DNA of 39,755 nucleotides from Bacteroidales bacterium (GTDB lineage: Bacteria; Bacteroidota; Bacteroidia; Bacteroidales; UBA12077), in assembly GCA_022360575.1 (NCBI GenBank), contig JAKSCO010000334.1, positions 1 to 39,755 of the forward strand, written 5' to 3'. Made by a program: the position numbers and the translations under genes. Of this stretch, positions 33,721 to 39,755 are shown one piece after another. The notes under the pieces are model-generated. The model saw only the letters and a list, made by a program, of their open reading frames with translations. It did no database searches and had not been told where the DNA came from. The first letter of the stretch is position 1. Every line of letters begins with the position of its first letter.

Positions 33721-34098
33721 ATGAAAATTAATAAATACGAAGATATTTCTCAGATCGACAGAGAATCAAAAAAAGATTATATAGATAGACATTCAGCTTT
33801 TGTTTATTGTGAAAATAAAACAAAAAAAGAAGAACAATTTAAAGTAAAAGTAAAAATAGGAGATGAATATCAACATCCCGACGATCCAGATCATTATATA
33901 TCATGGGTTCAACTTTGGAATGGAGAAAAAATGCTTACTCAAGCTAACTTTACCGAAGGTGTCCTTGGTGGAGTTGCCGGAAACTTAGAAATGGATTTTT
34001 ACATTGTTCCTCAAAAGAATTTAAAACTAACAGCTCAAGCTTTTTGTACTAAACACGGATTATGGCAAAGTGACGAGGTGTTGGTTGAAGTAGAGTAA
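33721..34098 (+). CDS. Superoxide reductase (neelaredoxin / class II desulfoferrodoxin-like)
   Basis: 125 aa single-iron enzyme reducing superoxide to H2O2 without making O2. Iron ligands are visible at H24, H52, H58 (QHPDDPDHYI), C109 and H112 (AFCTKHGLW), with the spacing of archaeal 1Fe-SORs. The N-terminal desulforedoxin Cys4 domain of class I enzymes is absent. The conserved Glu-Lys before the first His is Asp22-Arg23 here. Its product H2O2 is the substrate of the AhpC encoded just upstream. Confidence 0.9.
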   Translation: MKINKYEDISQIDRESKKDYIDRHSAFVYCENKTKKEEQFKVKVKIGDEYQHPDDPDHYISWVQLWNGEKMLTQANFTEGVLGGVAGNLEMDFYIVPQKNLKLTAQAFCTKHGLWQSDEVLVEVE

Positions 34099-34155
34099 AT
34101 AACAACAAAAATTAGCAATATGCTAAACCAAACAACAAACTAACAAATATGGATA

Positions 34156-34190
34156 AATAAGCCTGTCTTTTATTAGGATAGGCTTATTTT
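34156..34190 (+). terminator. Terminator of the ahpC-SOR operon
   Basis: AATAAGCCTGTC/GATAGGCTTATT, a 12-bp stem with one G-T wobble, a nine-base loop and TT following. 57 bp after the superoxide reductase stop. Confidence 0.85.
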
Positions 34191-34212
34191 GATTTTATTA
34201 AAATGAGTAAAT

Positions 34213-34242
34213 TTTGTCCAAATTATTTTTTTCGTAACTTAA
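34213..34242 (+). promoter_or_regulatory. Candidate promoter of the cyd operon
   Basis: TTTG (34213-34216), 18 bases, TAACTTAA (34235-34242): a fair match to the Bacteroidota consensus with the last two bases of the -7 element off. Confidence 0.4.
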
Positions 34243-34246
34243 ATAC

Positions 34247-34274
34247 TCACATTTTAATGTGCTATTAAATGTGA
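34247..34274 (+). promoter_or_regulatory. Palindromic operator candidate in the cyd leader
   Basis: CACATTTTAATGTG (34248-34261) is a perfect palindrome, and TCACATTT (34247-34254) pairs with AAATGTGA (34267-34274). It lies between the candidate promoter and the ATG at 34288, where a CRP/FNR-family regulator or an RNA hairpin could control cytochrome bd expression. The regulator is not known. Confidence 0.45.
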
Positions 34275-34287
34275 ACAATAAGCAAAC

Positions 34288-34515
34288 ATGACAATTATTA
34301 AAAAAATATTAAATTTTTATATTGAAGGATTTAAAAATCAAAGCAAATCGAGTAAGAGACTTTGGGTAATCATCTTAATAAAACTATTTATCATGTTTGC
34401 TATTTTAAAGGTTTTCTTCTTTAAAGATTTTCTGAAATCTAAAAACCTAAATGAACAAGAAAAATCAGAGTATATTATTAATAATTTAACAAAACAGAAT
34501 AATGAGTCAAATTGA
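34288..34515 (+). CDS. DUF4492 protein of the cyd operon
   Basis: 75 aa. An amphipathic basic N-terminus (ILNFYIEGFKNQS) is followed by one membrane helix (about 26-46) and a charged tail. This small family sits in front of cydA in many Bacteroidota. Its 3' end overlaps cydA by 14 bp, implying translational coupling. Probably an assembly or accessory subunit of cytochrome bd; function not established. Confidence 0.85.
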   Translation: MTIIKKILNFYIEGFKNQSKSSKRLWVIILIKLFIMFAILKVFFFKDFLKSKNLNEQEKSEYIINNLTKQNNESN

Positions 34516-36034
34516 TTTATCATTAGTTGATTGGTCGAGAGCCCAGTTTGCCTTAACAGCAATATATCATTGGTTTTTTGTCCCTTTAACATTAGGACTT
34601 TCGTTTATTGTAGCTTTTATGCATACAATTTATTACAGAACAGGAAATAAGGAATGGGAGTCAATAACTCGATTTTGGATGAAACTTTTCGGAATTAATT
34701 TTGCCATTGGTGTAGCTACCGGAATTATTCTCGAATTTGAGTTTGGAACCAATTGGTCTAATTACTCGTGGTTTGTTGGTGATATTTTTGGAGCTCCCTT
34801 AGCCATAGAGGGAATAATGGCTTTCTTTCTCGAATCAACATTTATTGCAGTAATGTTTTTTGGATGGAATAAAGTAAACAAAAAATTCCATATGATATCA
34901 TCATGGTTGGTTGCTTTTGGCTCGAATCTATCTGCTTTGTGGATTTTAGTTGCAAATGCATGGATGCAAAATCCTGTAGGAATGAAATTCAATCCAGAAA
35001 CAGCACGAAACGAAATGCAAAATTTCTGGGATGTTTTACTATCGCCTACAGCTGTTCATAAGTTTCTACATACTATAACCTCTAGCTATATTGTAGGAGC
35101 TGTTTTTGTTATTGGTGTTTCGGCATGGTATATTCTGAAGGGAAGACATATCATTTTTGCACGAAAAAGCATTCTTATTGCATCGATTTTTGGATTATTA
35201 TCATCTGTTTTTGTTGCAGCAACAGGAGACAATTCTGCTTATGATGTAGCACAACAACAACCCATGAAATTAGCTGCAATGGAAGGCTTATACAAAGGAG
35301 ATACAAATGCAGGATTGGTAGCAATTGGAATATTAGCTCCAAATAAAGAAATAAAAGATGTTGAAAATCCTTTTATTTTTTCGATTAAAATCCCGTCGTT
35401 ATTATCAATTCTAGCAGAACGAGATGTTAATGCTTTTGTTCCGGGAGTAAATGATCTTGTTTACGGAAATAAAGATCAAGGGATCGTTCCTATTTCGGAA
35501 CGTATGAAAAAAGGGAAAACCTCAATTGAACATCTAAAAAAATTTAATGAACATAAAAAACAAGGCAATACTACCGAAGCAGAAAGATCATTAAAAATAT
35601 TTGAAGATAACTATAAAGATTTTGGATATGGCTATTTAAATAAACCTGAAGATGCTGTCCCAAATGTCCCATTAACATTCTATAGTTTTCATATAATGGT
35701 AGGACTAGGTTTTTTCTTTATTGTTTTATTTATTATTGCTTTATACAATGTTGCCACAGATAAACTTAAAAATAAGAAATGGCTACTTAAGCTTTTATTA
35801 TGGAGCATTCCTTTAGCTTATATAGCTTCTGAGTTAGGATGGATTGTTGCAGAAGTAGGTCGTCAGCCGTGGACGATACAGGATATTCTTCCTGTTTCAA
35901 TATCTACATCACATTTAAGTACCTCATCCGTAATAATTACATTTTTCATGTTTGCTACTCTTTTTACAATTTTACTAATTGCCGAAGTAAAAATTATGCT
36001 TAGCCAAATAAAATCTGGACCAAAAGAATTATAA
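34502..36034 (+). CDS. cydA: Cytochrome bd ubiquinol/menaquinol oxidase subunit I
   Basis: 510 aa. Polytopic quinol oxidase subunit binding haems b558, b595 and d. The N-terminal RAQFALTAIYHWFFVPLTLG carries the haem ligand His23. HTITSSYIVGAVF near residue 190 and EVGRQPWTIQDILPVS near 455 hold further haem and quinol residues. The periplasmic Q-loop is of short type. It reduces O2 to water with high affinity and tolerates nitric oxide. The start ATG lies inside the DUF4492 gene, and cydB follows after 2 bp. Confidence 0.97.
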   Translation: MSQIDLSLVDWSRAQFALTAIYHWFFVPLTLGLSFIVAFMHTIYYRTGNKEWESITRFWMKLFGINFAIGVATGIILEFEFGTNWSNYSWFVGDIFGAPLAIEGIMAFFLESTFIAVMFFGWNKVNKKFHMISSWLVAFGSNLSALWILVANAWMQNPVGMKFNPETARNEMQNFWDVLLSPTAVHKFLHTITSSYIVGAVFVIGVSAWYILKGRHIIFARKSILIASIFGLLSSVFVAATGDNSAYDVAQQQPMKLAAMEGLYKGDTNAGLVAIGILAPNKEIKDVENPFIFSIKIPSLLSILAERDVNAFVPGVNDLVYGNKDQGIVPISERMKKGKTSIEHLKKFNEHKKQGNTTEAERSLKIFEDNYKDFGYGYLNKPEDAVPNVPLTFYSFHIMVGLGFFFIVLFIIALYNVATDKLKNKKWLLKLLLWSIPLAYIASELGWIVAEVGRQPWTIQDILPVSISTSHLSTSSVIITFFMFATLFTILLIAEVKIMLSQIKSGPKEL

Positions 36035-36036
36035 CT

Positions 36037-37191
36037 ATGTTTGAAAATTTATCACATTTAGCTCTTCAACAATACTGGTGGTTTATTATTGCCATATTAG
36101 GATCTGCATTGGTATTTATGATGTTTGTACAAGGAGGTCAAACTTTAATAAAACAAATCGCTAGCGACGAAACTGAACGTTCGATGTTAATAAATACTAT
36201 TGGTAAAAAATGGGATTTAACATTTACTACTTTGGTTACTTTCGGTGGGGCGTTTTTTGCATCCTTTCCCTTATTTTACTCGACCAGCTTTGGTGGAGCT
36301 TATTGGGTTTGGATAATAATCTTATTTAGCTTTGTTATACAAGCTGTTTCGTATGAATTTAGAACAAAGCCCGAAAATCTTTTAGGTCAAAAAACATACG
36401 ATACTTTTTTATTTATAAATGGATTTTTAGGAACTATTTTAATAGGAGCTGCCGTAGGAACATTTTTTACCGGCTCTGAATTCTCTGTTGATAAGATGCG
36501 AATTACTGGAGGAGAGTCTACAATTATTTCGCGTTGGGAAAATGTTACCCGAGGACTAGAAGCTGCTTTAAACATTACAAATATAGCATTAGGTTTATCG
36601 GTATTTTTCTTGGCTCGAATTCTTGCTTTATTATATTTTATGAGTACAATAAACGATGATAACATTTTCGAGAAATCAAGAAAGCACCTTCTTTACAACT
36701 CGATTCCTTTTTTAGGATTTTTCTTACTATTTGTAGGCTTGCTTTTAACAAGCAAAGGTTTTGCTGTAAACCCTGAGACAAAGGTCATTTTTATGGAACC
36801 TTTTAAGTATTTGCATAATTTTATTCAGATGCCATGGGTATTCATCTTATTTTTGCTAGGAGTAATCTTTGTTTTAACTGGAATTTTTATGGGGTTTGTA
36901 AAAAAATCAACACAAGGAATATGGTATTCGGGAGCAGGAACAATCTTGACTGTTCTTTCGTTATTTTTTGTCGCTGGATATAACAATACCTCTTTTTACC
37001 CTTCGGTATTTGATTTACAAAGCTCTTTAACCATCGAAAATAGCTCATCAAGCCATTATACTCTTACGGTAATGAGTTATGTTTCATTATTTGTACCTTT
37101 TATTATAGCCTATATAGTTTATGCTTGGAAATCACTGACAAGTAAAAAGATTGACAGAAATGAAATTGAAACTAGCATTGATAAATATTAA
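36037..37191 (+). CDS. cydB: Cytochrome bd oxidase subunit II
   Basis: 384 aa with about eight to nine membrane helices. The N-terminus ALQQYWWFIIAILGSALVFM and FMQGG-like FVQGGQTL are typical of CydB. It pairs with CydA to form the oxidase core. The length agrees with Bacteroidota CydB. Followed after 12 bp by a 36-codon hydrophobic ORF. Confidence 0.95.
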   Translation: MFENLSHLALQQYWWFIIAILGSALVFMMFVQGGQTLIKQIASDETERSMLINTIGKKWDLTFTTLVTFGGAFFASFPLFYSTSFGGAYWVWIIILFSFVIQAVSYEFRTKPENLLGQKTYDTFLFINGFLGTILIGAAVGTFFTGSEFSVDKMRITGGESTIISRWENVTRGLEAALNITNIALGLSVFFLARILALLYFMSTINDDNIFEKSRKHLLYNSIPFLGFFLLFVGLLLTSKGFAVNPETKVIFMEPFKYLHNFIQMPWVFILFLLGVIFVLTGIFMGFVKKSTQGIWYSGAGTILTVLSLFFVAGYNNTSFYPSVFDLQSSLTIENSSSSHYTLTVMSYVSLFVPFIIAYIVYAWKSLTSKKIDRNEIETSIDKY

Positions 37192-37203
37192 AATAAATGG
37201 ATT

Positions 37204-37314
37204 ATGGAATATTTAAGCTCAATACTTTGGTTTTTATGCTGGCCTATTGTTATTTTTATCTCGTTTAAACTAGCATTCTTTTTATTGAAGAAAAAAAACT
37301 TAATTGATAATTAA
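37204..37314 (+). CDS. CydX-like small membrane protein (36 aa)
   Basis: Begins MEYLSSILWFLCWPIVIFIS and ends FFLLKKKNLIDN. One transmembrane helix (about 6-28) with a basic C-terminal end, 12 bp after the cydB stop and on the same strand. Proteobacterial cydX encodes a single-helix subunit of about 37 aa right after cydB that stabilises haem binding. Position, length and topology agree, though sequence identity cannot be judged by eye. Confidence 0.65.
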   Translation: MEYLSSILWFLCWPIVIFISFKLAFFLLKKKNLIDN

Positions 37315-37348
37315 ATTCATTTGGTATTATAATTTTAAGTAAGGGAGT

Positions 37349-37756
37349 ATGGAAAAATTTGGAAAGGTAGATGAATACTTAAGTGTAAGAGGAATAAAAC
37401 CTTCGTATCAAAGAATTAAGGTGTTTGATTATTTAATCAGATACCGAAATCATCCTACAGTAGACACAATTTATAAAGAATTGGTAGGCGAAATACCTAC
37501 TTTGTCGAAAACAACTGTTTATAATACATTAAAACTTTTTCATGATAAAGGAATTGTTTTAGTTATAAATATTGAAGATAATGAAACCCGATTTGATGCT
37601 GATGTATCAAATCATGGGCATTTTAAATGTATAAAATGTGGAGAGATTTATGATTTTAGATTAGAAGCTGAAAATTTGAATCTCCCTGATTTATCTGACT
37701 TTAAAATTGATGAACAGCATATTTATTTAAAGGGTACTTGTCCTAAGTGCGAATAA
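37349..37756 (+). CDS. Fur-family regulator, PerR-like
   Basis: 135 aa. A winged-helix DNA-binding domain (RGIKPSYQRIKVFDYLI; PTLSKTTVYNTLKLF) precedes a metal-binding domain. Residues H35, D83, H89, H91 and D102 correspond to the five Fe/Mn ligands of Bacillus PerR (H37, D85, H91, H93, D104). CIKC (94-97) and CPKC (131-134) form the structural zinc site. The D102 position favours PerR over Fur. A clear AAGGGAG Shine-Dalgarno-like sequence, unusual in this phylum, sits just upstream of the ATG. Control of ahpC, superoxide reductase or cyd is a natural inference. Confidence 0.85.
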   Translation: MEKFGKVDEYLSVRGIKPSYQRIKVFDYLIRYRNHPTVDTIYKELVGEIPTLSKTTVYNTLKLFHDKGIVLVINIEDNETRFDADVSNHGHFKCIKCGEIYDFRLEAENLNLPDLSDFKIDEQHIYLKGTCPKCE

Positions 37757-37997
37757 GTTTACTCAAGGTATTAGTATACTTTTATTTATAATAATCATTT
37801 ATTGTAGATATTGTTATTGTATTGTCATAAAATGAGTGAGTAGAAATGAATTCATAGCTGGTTAAGCTAGTTTAGGTGGGTTCCTAAGGGAGTGCTCAGA
37901 CCTTCTCGGCATTTGCTCAAAGCTTCCGATGGATTGCTTCGAGGCACTCTTCCGTTACTTCTCGTCGTTCTTCTATTGCTTCGCACTATTCTCACAA

Positions 37998-38020
37998 GCC
38001 ACAAGTCTCAGACTTGCGGC
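37998..38020. repeat. REP-like palindrome
   Basis: GCC-A-CAAGTCT-C-AGACTTG-C-GGC: an 11-bp inverted repeat with one mismatch around a single central base. It lies at the end of a GC-rich 150-bp patch unlike the surrounding DNA. The form fits REP elements mobilised by TnpA-REP (Y1) transposases; none is encoded in the window. Confidence 0.55.
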
Positions 38021-38021
38021 A

Positions 38022-38336
38022 GTGGAGGCATTTCTATTTTTCTTTATTACAATTGTATTTTTCGAAGATACATTTGTAATTTTCTTAATTACATTTCAAT
38101 TTTTCGTACTTGCAACTGTATTTTTCGGAATTACAATTGCATTTTTCGTAGTTGCATTTCTATTTTTCGGGATTACAATTGCATTTTTCGAAGATACATT
38201 TATAATTTTCTTAATTGCATTTCAATTTTTCGCACTTGCAACTGTATTTTTTGGGATTACATTTTTATTTTTCGTAGTTGCATTTCTATTTTTCTTTATT
38301 ACAATTGTATTTTTCGAAGATACAAGTTTTATTTAC
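38022..38336. repeat. 21-bp minisatellite with 126-bp higher-order repeat
   Basis: Fifteen 21-bp units in phase, nearly all ending ATTTTTC or AATTTTC. Naming unit types, the order is F A B C D E, F E B C D E, F A B, so blocks of six units (126 bp) were themselves duplicated. Type A (38043-38063, 38295-38315) holds the palindrome TACAATTGTA. The last unit is decayed. Both forward frames stay open because 21 is a multiple of 3 and the motif lacks stops; that is not evidence of coding. Confidence 0.85.
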
Positions 38337-38365
38337 CTTGTTTCTTTGTGTGTTATACACTAAAA

Positions 38366-38433
38366 GAGCATCAAAATGAGTGATAAAAATGTTTCTTTTT
38401 TACAAACCCCTCATCTTGATGCTCATTTGGTAT
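38366..38433 (+). mobile_element. MITE-like element, copy B (short form)
   Basis: GAGCATCAAAATGAG (38366-38380) and CTCATCTTGATGCTC (38410-38424) are inverted repeats with 14 of 15 matches, and the right end continues ATTTGGTA. The element matches copy A (32568-32727, opposite orientation) at both ends but lacks its central 90 bp or so. It lies beside the 21-bp array. Confidence 0.6.
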
Positions 38434-38526
38434 TACTCAAAATAGGAAAAATGCAACTTAAATCTGTATTTTCAATTAAGAATTATAAAAGTAGATCGGA
38501 CACAAACTATCAATACTTTTAAATGC

Positions 38527-38904
38527 TTAACTGTCCAATACTGTTTTCTCTTTTTTAGGTAAAAGAATAAGAATAATAATTTCTATTCGGGCGATTGCAA
38601 ATACAAAAATGGCAAAAATAGGGCCTACCAAAGCCATTTTCAGACCACCAGAAACCATTTCGGGAGTGAGCTTACCTGCTATCTGAATTGTATCAAAGGC
38701 TTTGATTAATCCTATAGTGCGCCCAAAAAAGCCCCATGCTAAGGCAAACCAAGCGATTGAGGATATTAATTTTATGTTTTTTTCTCTATCGCTTTTTAAA
38801 ATTAGCTCTTTTACAAAAAGAGCTACAATGCTTATTAATGCAATTAATACTATGAGAGTAATTCCTACTCCTCCATCTTGTAGTTTGTCAATAATGTTTT
38901 TCAT
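38527..38904 (-). CDS. MotA/TolQ/ExbB-like small membrane protein
   Basis: 125 aa with three hydrophobic helices (about 13-31, 45-65, 84-114). FALAWGFFGRTIGLIKAFDTI and GGLKMALVGPIFAIFVFAIAR follow the GFLGTVLGLI..F and A...AL..T..GL..A pattern of ExbB/TolQ/MotA proton-channel proteins. It is shorter than ExbB (about 230 aa), lacks the cytoplasmic domain, and has no ExbD/TolR-like partner beside it. A -7-like TACATTTG (38933-38940 on the minus strand) is 29 bases upstream of the ATG. Confidence 0.7.
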   Translation of the reverse strand: MKNIIDKLQDGGVGITLIVLIALISIVALFVKELILKSDREKNIKLISSIAWFALAWGFFGRTIGLIKAFDTIQIAGKLTPEMVSGGLKMALVGPIFAIFVFAIARIEIIILILLPKKEKTVLDS

Positions 38905-39084
38905 AACAATTCGAATTAAATTAATACTAATCCAAATGTAATAAGGGAATCAGTACACTTTTTTTTATTGCGATAGGATAATGATTATACATTCGTTTTA
39001 ACGAATTTAATTCTATAAGTTGAATTTAGCTTTCTTTTTCTGTTAAAAAGTCATCTAATTTAGTATTTGGTCTATAAAAAAATA

Positions 39085-39755
39085 ATGTTTAAGGATTTTA
39101 TGTATATTGCTTCGATGAAAATAGTAAACTTTAAAATTATTAAAACTATTCTTATTCATTTATTATTTTGGATAGCAGTATGGTTTTTCTATTTCTATTT
39201 CTTTAGTTTTAATTCGGATAATAGAGATTATATTATCTGGTTTTCGAGCACTATCTTACCTGTAACCATAATTCTTACTTATTTTATGGTTTATTATTTG
39301 GTTCCTCGCTTTTTATTAAAAAAGGAATACTGGAGATTTACTCTTTATAGTTTTTATACCATTGTAATATCATCAAATATTATTATCCCCTTGATATTTG
39401 GTAGTTTTATCTTTAAATCCAATTATAATATTAAACACATGCCATTAATGAGCAAGAATATTATTTTTGTTTTGGTGTTGGTGTATTTAATTCCGGGTAT
39501 AGTAAGTTTTATATATCTTTTAAATCAAAATTTTAAATCGATTTCGAAAAATAAAGAACTTCAGAATAAGATATTAGAAACGCAATTGCAATTAAAAGAA
39601 CAAGAACTACATTATTTAAAGATGCAAATACATCCGCACTTTTTGTTTAACACTCTGAATACTATTTACGGATTTGCATTAAAACAATCTAAATATACGC
39701 CTGATATTATTTTAAAATTATCGAATTTACTCGATTATATTCTTTATCATATTAA
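39085..39755 (+). CDS. LytS-type sensor histidine kinase, 3'-truncated by window
   Basis: The frame is open to the window end (223 codons seen). Start ATG at 39085; 39100 and 39115 are alternatives. Four hydrophobic helices (about residues 22-43, 55-78, 85-112, 130-150) are followed by a coiled linker and the His-kinase box QIHPHFLFNTLN of the LytS/YehU family (His_kinase, PF06580), with the phospho-acceptor in IHPHF. Such kinases normally have a LytTR response regulator directly downstream, which would lie outside the window. Confidence 0.9.
   Translation, partial: MFKDFMYIASMKIVNFKIIKTILIHLLFWIAVWFFYFYFFSFNSDNRDYIIWFSSTILPVTIILTYFMVYYLVPRFLLKKEYWRFTLYSFYTIVISSNIIIPLIFGSFIFKSNYNIKHMPLMSKNIIFVLVLVYLIPGIVSFIYLLNQNFKSISKNKELQNKILETQLQLKEQELHYLKMQIHPHFLFNTLNTIYGFALKQSKYTPDIILKLSNLLDYILYHI

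Larger units (their letters stand above)
37757..38526. other. 770-bp gene-free repeat island
   Basis: Between the PerR-like gene and the ExbB-like gene. It holds, in order, an AT-rich stretch with ATGAATTCAT palindrome, a GC-richer patch (about 37875-38030) with a REP-like palindrome, the 21-bp repeat array, and MITE-like copy B. The open frames across it have a seven-residue period and no codon-level conservation; I do not call genes here. Confidence 0.7.

Noticed and set aside
37829..37851. Third copy of the MITE-like end (AAAATGAGTGAG..AAATG)
   Set aside because: Only about 15 bases resemble the element end, with no partner end at a suitable distance; too weak to call.
37892..38383. Two overlapping long forward ORFs across the 21-bp array (also 37929-38363)
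   Set aside because: They are open only because a stop-free unit of 21 bp is repeated; the N-terminal parts run through the REP-like palindrome and composition is unlike any neighbouring gene.

Overview
The window is AT-rich DNA from a member of the Bacteroidota. The evidence is a type IX secretion (T9SS) C-terminal sorting domain, the DUF4492-cydA-cydB arrangement, a PD40/TPR/SPOR envelope protein, several secreted proteins whose signal peptides end in ..AQ, and promoters of the Bacteroidota form TTTG-N19-TAnnTTTG (two perfect matches, several near matches). Gene content (nrfHA, cytochrome bd, superoxide reductase) suggests a facultative or microaerophilic anaerobe, perhaps a marine Marinilabiliales/Marinifilaceae relative. 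That family-level placement is inference.

Layout. 1-2.7 kb: 3' end of a large T9SS-exported multidomain protein. 2.8-7.2 kb: a Na+/alanine symporter with an unusual insert, a class IV aminotransferase, and a small operon ending in uracil-DNA glycosylase. 7.2-19.3 kb: a signalling/export region. It holds a one-polypeptide membrane sensor (FG-GAP-like ectodomain, degenerate ATPase, receiver, degenerate LuxR helix-turn-helix). It also holds a six-gene operon, read leftward: PAS-GAF histidine kinase, receiver fused to a pseudokinase lacking the phospho-acceptor His, a 1000-residue ABCG-like ATPase-permease, a lipoprotein and two secreted proteins. A divergently transcribed secreted paralogue of the lipoprotein lies on the far side of the kinase. 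This is the most likely place for an undescribed system.

19.3-21.8 kb: DUF3147 protein, pentapeptide-repeat protein, an eight-copy 41-bp hairpin array, a small membrane protein, and a tRNA-Ser/tRNA-Pro operon with a perfect promoter and a terminator. 21.9-26.2 kb: clpS, nfeD and floA, then a PD40/SPOR envelope protein. 26.4-30.2 kb: a PrxQ peroxiredoxin gene, recA and an S9 peptidase lipoprotein.

30.3-37.8 kb: a respiratory and oxygen/peroxide-defence block: nrfHA nitrite reductase, ahpC plus superoxide reductase, DUF4492-cydAB with a 36-aa CydX-like ORF, and a PerR-like regulator. 37.8-38.5 kb: a non-coding repeat-rich island with a REP-like palindrome, a 21-bp minisatellite with 126-bp higher-order structure, and one copy of a MITE-like element whose other copy lies upstream of nrfHA. 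38.5-39.8 kb: an orphan ExbB/MotA-like protein and the start of a LytS-type sensor kinase cut by the window end.
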